The translations under genes and the position numbers were made by a program. This document shows positions 32,477 through 42,087 of a stretch of DNA of 64,000 bases, piece after piece. Below the pieces are notes generated by a model. That model saw only the letters and a list, made by a program, of their open reading frames with translations, was not told where the DNA came from and ran no database searches. Numbering within the stretch: the first letter of the stretch is position 1; each line of letters starts with the position of its first letter. This stretch comes from Tubulanus polymorphus (lineage: Eukaryota; Nemertea; Palaeonemertea; Tubulaniformes; Tubulanidae). The stretch covers positions 7,056,485 through 7,120,484 of the forward strand of contig NC_134027.1 of the NCBI RefSeq assembly GCF_964204645.1, given 5' to 3'.

Positions 32477-35400
32477 CTATAATTCCTCTTTCACCTAAAA
32501 AGACAAAGAAAACTGAAAATCAATATCAAAAGCAATGGTCACTCAGTGAAGTTGTCTACCATGACATACCTTGTGACTTCCACATCGACATTCATGAGGT
32601 GTTGAAGGCTGAGGAACAAGTTCCATATCTGGGTAAATCTTTGGTTTTGTGACCATAAGTTTTGCATATTCCTGGAAGATAGTCGTACATCCAGAAAGCT
32701 CCAGCTAGTTCATAACATCAGAAAGTGAAAAATATTTTCAAATATGTATTGATGGATAATATCTACCTTAAACAATTGCACATAATAACATAAAATATGG
32801 TTGGCTTGAAGATAATCTCGGGCATAGTTTTGAGCATTACGTGAAATCCGTTTTGCCTGAAAAGAATAAGAATGTTAGAAAGTAATAGTCAAGTATGAAA
32901 GATATAAAGATTGGTAACCCACATCTTCATAATCACAGTTATCCAAACTCGGATACAATTAATGGATGAAAAGTTTTAACATTTCTTATTCAGTCAGCTC
33001 TCATTGGACCATACTTGTTACAGGTTGAACATATAATATACTCACTTCATCATCATTATCTTTTGCCCATTGGAGGTGTTGTTCTAAATCACTCAGATCA
33101 CTTTTGAAGGGAATGTAGTGAGTAAAAGGCTGTAATTCGCGATAGAAATGTTCGTAATAATTCGATTCCTGCTTAAATACAACGCTATTTCCAGCCAGCA
33201 AATATGGAAAGCGGTATGCCGCTACAGTGCCATCGACATTTATTTGATATCTATACTGGAAATGAATGAGACAATGATTAACCCTCATGGTAGCATCAGG
33301 AAAACTACGGACACAATGCCTCCTTAAAAGACGGTTAAATCATCCATAAGACATAACTTTCAAGTAAATTGAGAGAGTTTACCAAACTCACCTTAAAAAA
33401 GTCGAAAAATGAAATATGTTCCACAAGTTCTCCTACTTCATTTTTGTCATGAGGAAAGAAGAACATTCGAGTCAGTGAAGCATTGATTAATTCAGGATTT
33501 TGAATGGACATCTTTACTAAATCTATACGCTCCTGTCTAGAGTCACGTCCTCGCCAAAAACCTTTTGCAATCTTGTCCTCCCATCGTGGACTGGCATTAG
33601 CTTGTACAGAAAGCATGTCTAGCATTTGTCTGAAATATTGGTATGTATAATAAGAGTACACGATCATGATCTTAGTAGAATATACAAAAGACAACTCATG
33701 TCATTTTATACCTTCCCATTGTTTCAAGTGCAGATTCTGTCATTTCATAAGTGGGTAAGACGATATCATTAGTCTCATCTGAACCACACCATGACAATAT
33801 CGGCAGAGGATTCACGTTTTCAAACTCCAAAGGCCAGTCCCCGAGATTGCTGAGAAATTCCATATCTGGTAGTTTTACCTGAAGCCATAACGAAATTCAA
33901 TTTTAACAAATTCATTTCACCATCTAAAACTATATGAGGCACATTATGTCTCTACCTGGCGTGCAAGTGTCAGAAGTATTGAATCAGAAAACATCTTAAA
34001 ACCGACATGTTTACCCTGCGTACGACGATATATCTGGAGACAAAAAGAAAATTTATATCTTAATTGATGAATCGTTATCTAAAATCTAATCACGGCTGGG
34101 TTGTGGAGTGACTAGAACATTTGACTCCAGGATAAGAGGCTATTGGTTTCAAACCCTCATACCCCCATAGTTTTCATAATGGTAAGGATAACTGTCTTGC
34201 ATATATGAAAGGCTGAATCCAAGAATGTCAATCCCACTTATGAGCTCAAACGTCTACTTTTACTTAGTAGCTTTCAATTCTGTGGTTGATTCTACTTCTG
34301 AAAAGTGACTGTTTTAAAACATCTGGTTTCGATAGTGCACACTAGCAGTAGAGTCAACTATAAAACGAACCATTTGTTAACAGTGACTTCGTGATAGCAA
34401 CTCTAACCATAACAGCTACTCTCAAAACACATTTTGCCAGACAATTATCCTTGCTCGTAACCCAAGCGCAATAGGAATGACTGATATTTACTGATAGATA
34501 TAGGTCAGGGGTAATAATACCAACGTGATCATCATTGATAACACAATTGGAACTTAAAATACTGATACCCATAAAATCTATAACTCTCATCTCGATGATT
34601 ACCTTCAATGTTAAATACCTTGTTATCGATGACAGTATAATGACAGAGACTTATACTGCCAGGTTGATTAAATCGTCTACGATATTCAGTATTCACTCTG
34701 CGCATGTCAATCTTCGGAAATAAACTAAGATCATCTGCTATCTGTTTGAATGATTGTGGGCAATGTAAATTCCTGGACCACTTGTCGATATCTGGCTCTG
34801 GACAATCACAGTTGCTACCATGCAAGGAACCTATGAATGTATAAATAGTGTTTGTATTGGCAATACAAGTAATTAGTATAGGTGTTTTGTACACAAGCAA
34901 TGGATCACCTGAAAGAAGATATGGAGATCCAGCCACATGTTTCCCTTGATGCTTAACTTTAAGTACCAAATCATTCATTGACCCATACAACCTATATCTT
35001 GCAATGTAACTACCATCTTGCCGATCTAATACTTGCGTCCAGATACCAACGCTGTCTCCAGATGAAAATTTTTCTTCAATTGTAAATACGAAGGCATCCT
35101 TACCAACAGATTCTGTGATGCTGAAAAATATAGAAAAAACTCTTAAAAGTACAAACATGAGTGATAAAAGGAGACCATTGTTTAAACAAATTCTTTTACT
35201 AAGCCTAGAAGGCTTAGGCTTGATTAAGTATTACGGCGCTATTGCATTTTTGTAGCTTCCTCCCAAAATTGTTTTATGATTTATAATCAATAATTATCAA
35301 TCAGAGAGAGGGTGTCAGAAGTGCACTGTATATAGTGCCAGTTTGCAATTGGTTTTACTGATCTTGATCTGGCTTGCTTTTTAACACATCCATTTAAAAA

Positions 35401-35627
35401 TATGTTTTTGATTCACATTGACAAATAGAGTTTAATTATCTTACTTACTTATTCATTTCATCATCAACAGCCTGGATGTAGAAGAATCTCGCAGGGGTGG
35501 AAAACTGAGCCTCCAAGCCGGGTCCCCATACTATTGAGTTATCAGGGTCGATTCTGCGACTCAAACCGATGTCAACCGAACAGCTTATGAAAAATAGCAG
35601 TAGCACCTGTTCAAGAATCATATCCAT
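32477..35627 (-). CDS. POGLUT2/3: ER protein O-glucosyltransferase, POGLUT2/3 (KDELC) type
   Basis: The minus-strand model joins 35627-35449, 35120-34909, 34830-34619, 34033-33956, 33878-33712, 33629-33392, 33255-33046, 32856-32767, 32671-32570 and 32494-32477. It gives 501 aa with all phases consistent. An upstream in-frame ATG at 35672 would add 15 residues; 35627 gives the better signal peptide ([18 protein letters not shown]). Next comes a filamin/Ig-like domain ([14 protein letters not shown] to [12 protein letters not shown]). The CAP10/GT90 catalytic region follows, with [73 protein letters not shown] and [13 protein letters not shown]. The final exon adds VKEEL-stop, a KDEL-type retrieval signal. 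By family knowledge it transfers glucose to serines in EGF repeats of Notch and fibrillins. POGLUT2 and POGLUT3 cannot be told apart here. Confidence 0.95.
34091..34260. mobile_element. Possible tRNA-derived SINE in a POGLUT intron
   Basis: GGTTGTGGAGTGACTAGAAC resembles a tRNA A-box region. About 40 bp later GGTTTCAAACCC resembles a B box. The spacing fits a Pol III promoter. The downstream tail (GAAAGGCTGAATCCAAGAAT) resembles a SINE body. No poly-A or duplication was identified. Moderate to low certainty. Confidence 0.4.
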
Positions 35628-35777
35628 TCCGCAGAATATTCGACATAAAATTCTATAGCGATAAAAATGCAATTAGAAATACGTTCTCTAAGCTTTACTG
35701 GATGAATTCAATTCAAAACTTTATTCTCTTAGATGCACTAGATGCACTCATATGAGTCATTCTGCAGATTTTCCAGA

Positions 35778-38754
35778 ACCTGCCCTGAGAGGCCACATGG
35801 CTTCTCAGGGCAGAAACCTGCCCTGAGAGGCCAGTCGTTTGAATCAATAGAAAATGAAAACCCATTCAACAGAGTGAGCTGAAATGGTGGCAAGGTGATC
35901 GGGATATTCAGATTCAAACTAAAGTTTTCGATCATACAATAGAAGACTACGCTGTATTCTATAGAAATAAATTGAGAAATACAAATGCTTTTAATCATAT
36001 TAAGCTAAAACAGTTAAATAGTCAAGACGTAAGGGAAAAAAAAGTTACCTAAAATCAAAATATGAATTTTTGTTGAAATGTATAAGAAAATAGAATTATA
36101 ATTGGTATTTTTCAGAAACAAATTAAAAAATACTAATATTTTTCATAGAAATAAAGAAATGAAAAAAACTTTTCTCTGTGGGAACATTTCTTATCAAAAC
36201 ATCATAAAAAATTTCATCTATAACTTAATGAAGAAGAAAAATCACAATTATTCTCAGGAATAGAATTTTGCTGCTATGTAAGGTAATTAATGATAACGAT
36301 GATACAAGTTTTTGTAAAAATTAAATTATATGATTCCAAGCGGCGCTGTTTTTATTTGTAATCTATAATTTACGATTAACGTGCTATATGTTTCTTCTAA
36401 TTTCTTTGCACTTCACTTTCTTGTGTTACATTTGCATACGTATTTCTATATATGCATTGTTTGCATCAATAAATATGAATGCACTTGTGTTAAATAACAA
36501 AGTCCTTATCGCATCGTAATTAAACTGGCTATCGGCTTGCTCACACATTAATGGGAGGTGACGAAGAGATGAGGAGAGCACGCCGCAATTGCTCATTACG
36601 TCAATATAAAACATTCGACACATTTTCTAAACTCATTTTGGTAACATGCGTGAGGCCTAGCCTAGATTGCAAATGTAGGAAAAATCTGTATTATCGAAAC
36701 GAAACTGGCCTCTCAGGGCAGGTTGATATTGGAAGTCAAACTTCAGCAGCTCTCGGGGCAGGTTGATTTATGCAGAATGAAACTGGCCTCTCAGGGCAGG
36801 TTGATTTCTGCAGAATGAAAGTGGCCTCTCAGGGCAGGTTGATATCAGATGTCAAACTGCAGCAGTTGAACTGGCCTCTCAGGGCAGGTGATATCTGCAG
36901 AATGAAACTGGCCTCTCAGGGCAGGTTGATATCAGATGTCAAACTGCAGCAGTTGAACTGGCCTCTCAGGGCAGGTGATATCTGCAGAATGAAACTGGCC
37001 TCTCAGGGCAGGTTGATATCAGATGTCAATCTGCAGCAGTTGAACTGGCCTCTCAGGGCAGGTTGATATCTGCAGAATGAAAGTGGCCTCTCAGGGCAGG
37101 TTGATATCGGAAGTCAAACTGCAGCAGTTGAACTGGCCTCTCAGGGCAGGTTGATATCAGAAGTCAAACTGCAGCAGTTGAACAGGCCTCTCAGGGCAGG
37201 TGATATCAGAAGTCAAACTGCAGCAGTTGAACTGGCCTCACCGGGCAGGTTGATTTCTGCAGAATGAAAGTGGCTTCTCAGGGCAGGTTGATATCTGCAG
37301 AATAAAAGCGGCCTCTCAGGGCAGGTTGATATCGGAAGTCAAACTGCAGCAGTTGAACAGGCCTCTCAGGGCATGTGATATCAGAAGTCAAACTGCAGCA
37401 GTTGAACTGGCCTCACCGGGCAGGTTGATTTCTGCAGAATGAAAGTGGCCTCTCAGGGCAGGTTGATATCTGCAGAATAAAAGCGGCCTCTCAGGGCAGG
37501 TTGATATCGGAAGTCAAACTGCAGCAGTTGAACAGGCCTCTCAGGGCATGTGATATCAGAAGTCAAACTGCAGCAGTTGAACTGGCCTCTCCGGGCAGGT
37601 TGATTTCTGCAGAATGAAAGTGGCCTCTCAGGGCAGGTTGATATCTGCAAAATGAAAGTGGCCACTCAGGGCAGGTGATATCAGAACTCAAACAGCAGCA
37701 GTTGAACTGGCCTCTCAGGGCAGGTTGATATCAGAAGTCAAACTGCAGCAGTTGAACAGGCCTCTCAGGGCAGGTGATATCAGAAGTCAAACTGCAGCAG
37801 TTGAACTGGCATCTCAGCGCAGGTTGATTTTTGCAGAATGAAAGTGGCCTCTCAGGGCAGGTTGACATCGGAAGTCAATCTGCAGCAGTTGAACTGGCCT
37901 CTCAGGGCAGGTTGATATCAGAAGTCAAACTGCAGCAGTTGAACTGGCCTCTCAGGGCAGGTGATCTGCAGAACTCAAACTGCAGCAGTTAAACTGGCCT
38001 CTCAGGGCAGGTTAATTTCTGCAGAATGAAACTGGCCTCTCAGGGCAGGTTGACGACAGTAGACTACGTATATAATTGCACCCGCAGGGCTGATCAGATT
38101 AGATTCAATTGCGTATGCCTTATTGCATGTGGCAACTATAATTATGCCATTGTCATTAGATAAAGTATAAAACTGATTAAAGTTGGCCTGCGCTCAGGTA
38201 ATTAACATAAAGAAAAATAATATGACATGTGATCAACCAACCCTTACCCCGGAGAAGAAAAAAATAGGATCAGCAGAATTACAATAGAGTTTCTGCGAAA
38301 ACAGTAGAAACCCCCGAAAAATTCACTGTTGAATTAGAATATACAGCATATTGAAACGCACTGATATCAGTGGACGACACAAATTGTTTATGTAGGCCTA
38401 TAGGATATTTGAATAATTAAATTAATGCTTTGAAATTTATATAATCACCATAACTTTTCGTCGTCGGTTAACTACATGACTTTTTAAAAATACATTTCTT
38501 ATTATGAATGAATTTTCATTGAAATATTACTTTCGTTTTATTTGTTAAGTGTCGATATATCAATACGTTCAATATATTTCATTTTAATCCATTTAATTTC
38601 ATGACTCGACAATGTGCATGTCAAACATCGGCGAGATAGTTCGCCGTTTCATCAGAATTATAGCCGAGTTTTCCATTTATACTGCTTAATTGCGCCAATG
38701 GCCTCTCAGGGCAGGTTCCTGCCCTGAGAAGCCATGTGGCCTCTCAGGGCAGGT
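35778..38754. mobile_element. Element with palindromic 56-bp terminal inverted repeats and internal satellite
   Basis: 35778-35833 and the reverse complement of 38699-38754 match at 55 of 56 positions. Each terminal repeat is itself palindromic: CTGCCCTGAGAGGCCA is followed two bases later by its near-complement TGGCTTCTCAGGGCAG. The same TGGCCTCTCAGGGCAGG motif makes up the internal array at 36701-38052. The remaining interior (35834-36700 and 38053-38698) is AT-rich and non-coding. A near-duplicate CTGCAGATT / CTGCGGATT flanks the element, but on the left it sits 7 bp away from the repeat, so no target duplication is proven. No transposase is present, so it would be non-autonomous. Confidence 0.75.
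36701..38052. repeat. Minisatellite array, about 31 copies of TGGCCTCTCAGGGCAGGTT
   Basis: A 19-bp core recurs about 31 times by my count, separated by two spacer types. The short one contains GATTTCTGCAGAATGAAAG. The long one contains GATATCAGAAGTCAAACTGC followed by AGCAGTTGAAC. This gives unit lengths near 37 and 50 bp. Long open frames on either strand are products of the repeat, not genes. Some units are exact copies, others carry scattered changes. Confidence 0.95.
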
Positions 38755-39964
38755 CTGCGGATTCTTAAGAATGACCCTTCTCGATGCACTGCCTCACGTT
38801 CACATGGACTGGTTGCCGTTTACATAATCAAATCAAATGTTCTTTATTGTTGATTAAGAGTACCTTCTGTCGCCGACATCGGACTGCTCTGACCTTACGC
38901 TACATGATAAATTGTGAATCTCCATTGACATTGTATATAATCTCGTTTATCAAGAATGATTAGAAGTGTAAAGTATTTGTGGATTCACACTGTGTCACAT
39001 CCATCGGGGGCCTTCAAAAGCTGAGCTCGAAGTTACCGCGTAGTCTTCCACGGGATCTGAGATTCACCTAGATCACACGCAGATGAATTGCATCCGGCAC
39101 TGAATATGCCTATCGGTCTCAGTCTCAGGATCTAGAAAAATGAACATTGCAAAATGCGCATGTCGACCTACACAAAGGCACAGAGTCCCCACATTTTCAA
39201 ACACTAGGGAACACCAGAGACCCATGCAACAGAAAAGGGATAATGAAGAACGATGGAAACGGTCATGCAAACAAAAGCAGCAGGAGCTCGAGTGGCAGCA
39301 GAGGGCTGTTAATGCAAAATTCGTTTCATAGTCAACAGTGTCAACAATTGTACATTAATTTTTATCGTTGATAACATTTTAGAGTGCAATAAAGTTCTAT
39401 TCTATTCATTATACTAACCGGTACTGCGAGACAGCGCGTTTTACCGCGATTATTTGGTTTTGTTGATACCTTAATGGATCCCAGTGAACACTTGAATAGA
39501 AGTTACATTTACGGAAATGATGTTTCCTGTTTGGTTTATGTTTCAACTGCCTGTTCGCGTATTGATTGCGTTTACATTTGTTGAGAATTTCTGAACACTA
39601 GGTTGCTACTGATTCATTGGGTGGCGAATAAAAGGGATTGCTATCCGGCTAGGCGGTATTATTTTATTGCGAGTGCACTGATCTGTTCCAGAACTTCAAT
39701 TTTCAAAGGTGAGATAAAAGCTATATTTTATTCGAACGTAATATTTTATGCGGATATCGAATGGATAAATCCTAAAGAAATTTGTGAAATTTGAATGAAT
39801 TATTTCTTTTTACCGCAACGAATTTTCATCTGATTAAAAACAGTTGCTTGCCATAAGTTAATTCAAATGACATTTTGCCTTATGTCGTTGATTTGAGATA
39901 TCGTGGCTGATGAGATAAATTTCTGTTATTCCAGATACAGATAATAAACGGCTTAAAAGTCAAC

Positions 39965-41650
39965 ATGAGTACTGCGTATGGGATGCTGTCGTTAACATTT
40001 CCAAAATTCTCGAAGTTCTACGACATTTTACGGGAAGATAACATAACCGAATATCGCAATATGAAACGAGCGATGAATCGTGAAGATTTTTCCAGTTTAA
40101 TAAACGGCTCGTTTGTTTACGGTGATAGCGAGTGTACTGATCCAAACGGCTTCGATTTCTGCAGGGTCCTGTTCATCGCTGTTGTCTTCGCCTCGAAATC
40201 TTGTATTCGTCAATTGCTCGCCGATGATGTAGATGTCGGCGCTAAAGACACACACGATCGCAACTTCCTTCACGCGTTAGTGGAAATATCTAGCGTAGCT
40301 CCGCAAATGGAAGATGACTGCATAGAAATTTTTGATATCATATTTGCGACGTTGAAAATGGAAAAGAAACGGCAATTGATGCTCGATGAAGATTTGAACG
40401 CGTTTCGTCCGTTGGAACTGGCAACGCACAAGTCCACATACGGTCTTATGATGGCTTACGTGGATTGCCCTGGCTTGCATTTGATTGAACGAAAAGATCG
40501 CGGCCTCCAACGAATATCGTCGTTCGATTTTACCGAATATGAAAGTTACAATGACTGGAAAAGAGAGTTACGAAGCCCTATACGGCAAATTATTTATGTC
40601 CAATCATTATCAGTTGATTCATTGAAGAATTATGGGGTATACAATAGTCCCGTGATTAAAAACTGGATTCGGATGAAATTTATGAAGAATCTTCCGTTCA
40701 TCGCCGTGTGGTTTGTAATTCGGTTCGTTTATCTCGTCAGCATAACCGTCATCAACCCGGTGGGTTTTCTTATGATGGCTTCACATCGGCAGCCAAAATG
40801 CGTGAATAGTTCGTCTTCGGTAATTGAACAATCTATGTGCGCGATCATAAAAGATGATGGGTTAGATAGCACGATGTTTTTTGCATCCATCATGTTTTTG
40901 TCGTTCTTTTTCATCGTATTCGATTTGGTGGAAGCACTTGTTCGCATTACTGACAAGCAATATCGTTTGGTCGAACGATGCAGACAGGATCCTCGATATT
41001 ACTTGGCGTTCACCTATTTTTACCGCACCATGCAATTTATCATGAATGTATTCGTGTCCGTAACTGTGATCTTCATGTTCAGTTCAGACATGGGCAACGA
41101 AAATCTATCCAGGATTGTTTCGTTGTTAAAATCTATCTATTTACCGTTGGCTATAATGAATTTCATGTATATGGTCGAACTATTTCCCTATTTGGGTTTA
41201 TTCGTCATCGTCCTGCGTAAAATGATCGAAGTTTTGTTTCAGTTCATGGCGATAAGTTTGTTCATAAAGATCGTCTTCTATTATTACTTCTCACAAGAAA
41301 AAGAATCAACTGTATCATTCACTGAGTTTTGGCCGGGTCTATTGAAGATGTTTTTCCTTGAAAATGGCACGCTGAATTTTACAAGCGAACCACGTTTGCA
41401 CATCGGTATAGCCTACGTCATATACTTCTACATGGCTTCACTTTTGCTTATCAATTACCTGATCGCGGCTATGTCGGTCGAAGCGACCACCAGCATCGAG
41501 ATGAGAGACTTCATTCAAGAACTACGTCGATTGGACGCCGCAATTTTGATCGAAGATAGACTTTCGAAGTGGATATGGAAATGCCTTCAGAAATTTAATC
41601 CGAAGAAAAGATTTATCGTAAAAACAATAAACACCGTTTATGGACATTAA
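39965..41650 (+). CDS. TRP-superfamily (TRPA/TRPV-like) cation channel, intronless coding region
   Basis: 561 aa in one exon. The N-terminus holds ankyrin-like repeat material (residues of about 70-110, FIAVVFASKSCIRQLLADDV then DVGAKDTHDRNFLHAL). A linker (ELRSPIRQIIYVQSL, then NSPVIKNWIRMKF) resembles the stretch before S1 in TRPA and TRPV channels. Six hydrophobic segments follow (about residues 235-515), with a pore-like turn SFTEFWPGLLKMFFLENGTL between the last two. After S6 (NYLIAAMSVEATTSIEMRDF) comes a short helical tail. Most TRPA/TRPV proteins are longer and carry more ankyrin repeats, so this is a compact form. An acceptor (ttctgttattccag) at 39934 puts an intron in the 5' UTR. 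Superfamily is confident; the subfamily is not. Confidence 0.82.
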   Translation: MSTAYGMLSLTFPKFSKFYDILREDNITEYRNMKRAMNREDFSSLINGSFVYGDSECTDPNGFDFCRVLFIAVVFASKSCIRQLLADDVDVGAKDTHDRNFLHALVEISSVAPQMEDDCIEIFDIIFATLKMEKKRQLMLDEDLNAFRPLELATHKSTYGLMMAYVDCPGLHLIERKDRGLQRISSFDFTEYESYNDWKRELRSPIRQIIYVQSLSVDSLKNYGVYNSPVIKNWIRMKFMKNLPFIAVWFVIRFVYLVSITVINPVGFLMMASHRQPKCVNSSSSVIEQSMCAIIKDDGLDSTMFFASIMFLSFFFIVFDLVEALVRITDKQYRLVERCRQDPRYYLAFTYFYRTMQFIMNVFVSVTVIFMFSSDMGNENLSRIVSLLKSIYLPLAIMNFMYMVELFPYLGLFVIVLRKMIEVLFQFMAISLFIKIVFYYYFSQEKESTVSFTEFWPGLLKMFFLENGTLNFTSEPRLHIGIAYVIYFYMASLLLINYLIAAMSVEATTSIEMRDFIQELRRLDAAILIEDRLSKWIWKCLQKFNPKKRFIVKTINTVYGH

Positions 41651-41872
41651 AACTAGAATACCATTTCTTTTGCTTTAACAGCCGAAGTTTCCATCCACTT
41701 TAATTATTCTTCACTGCATTAACTGTTGGATCCAGCACACTATATCGGCCGGGTGCAAACAGTCCGCCGTCTTCATAACTTTTTTGACTACCCGTTGCCT
41801 ATTTGATTATATATCTTATCATCGAGATATTTATACATCATTATTTGATAATAGACTATAATATATCACTTC

Positions 41873-41878
41873 AATAAA
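41873..41878 (+). terminator. Polyadenylation signal of the TRP-like gene
   Basis: AATAAA about 220 bp after the stop. It lies only about 210 bp before the FANCA start codon, so the two genes are tightly packed head to tail. Confidence 0.6.
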
Positions 41879-42087
41879 TCATGATCTCAATTTCATTCTT
41901 TTAGTCTTTGAGTGGATTTAATTCCGTCGCTTTAACGCCGGCAACGGTGAAAGAGACAACCCCTGGCAAGCGATGACGCTCAAGGTACGAGAATGCCCAA
42001 GGTCGCAGACCATGGCCCATTATGAATTTGTTTACGTTTTGATGGTTTTGTTGGTGTTTTTACCAATTCCTCAAAATATATTCTGAC

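Larger units (their letters stand above)
35673..39934. other. Intergenic region dominated by a satellite-bearing element
   Basis: Between the divergent POGLUT and TRP-like genes. Most of it is the 2,977-bp element at 35778-38754. The remaining 38755-39934 contains no exon I can support; the short frames at 39073-39371 and 39603-39794 are unrecognisable. The right edge is the TRP promoter and 5' UTR. Confidence 0.5.

Noticed and set aside
36770-37066. Repetitive open frame with ASQGRLISDV-type units
   Set aside because: It lies entirely inside the satellite array and has no splice, promoter or poly-A context.
37453-37665. Minus-strand frame inside the same array
   Set aside because: A by-product of the repeat, like the plus-strand frame.
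36701-38052. Possible CRISPR array (regular motif with spacers)
   Set aside because: The spacers are themselves repeated and of only two types, the host is an animal, and there are no cas genes.
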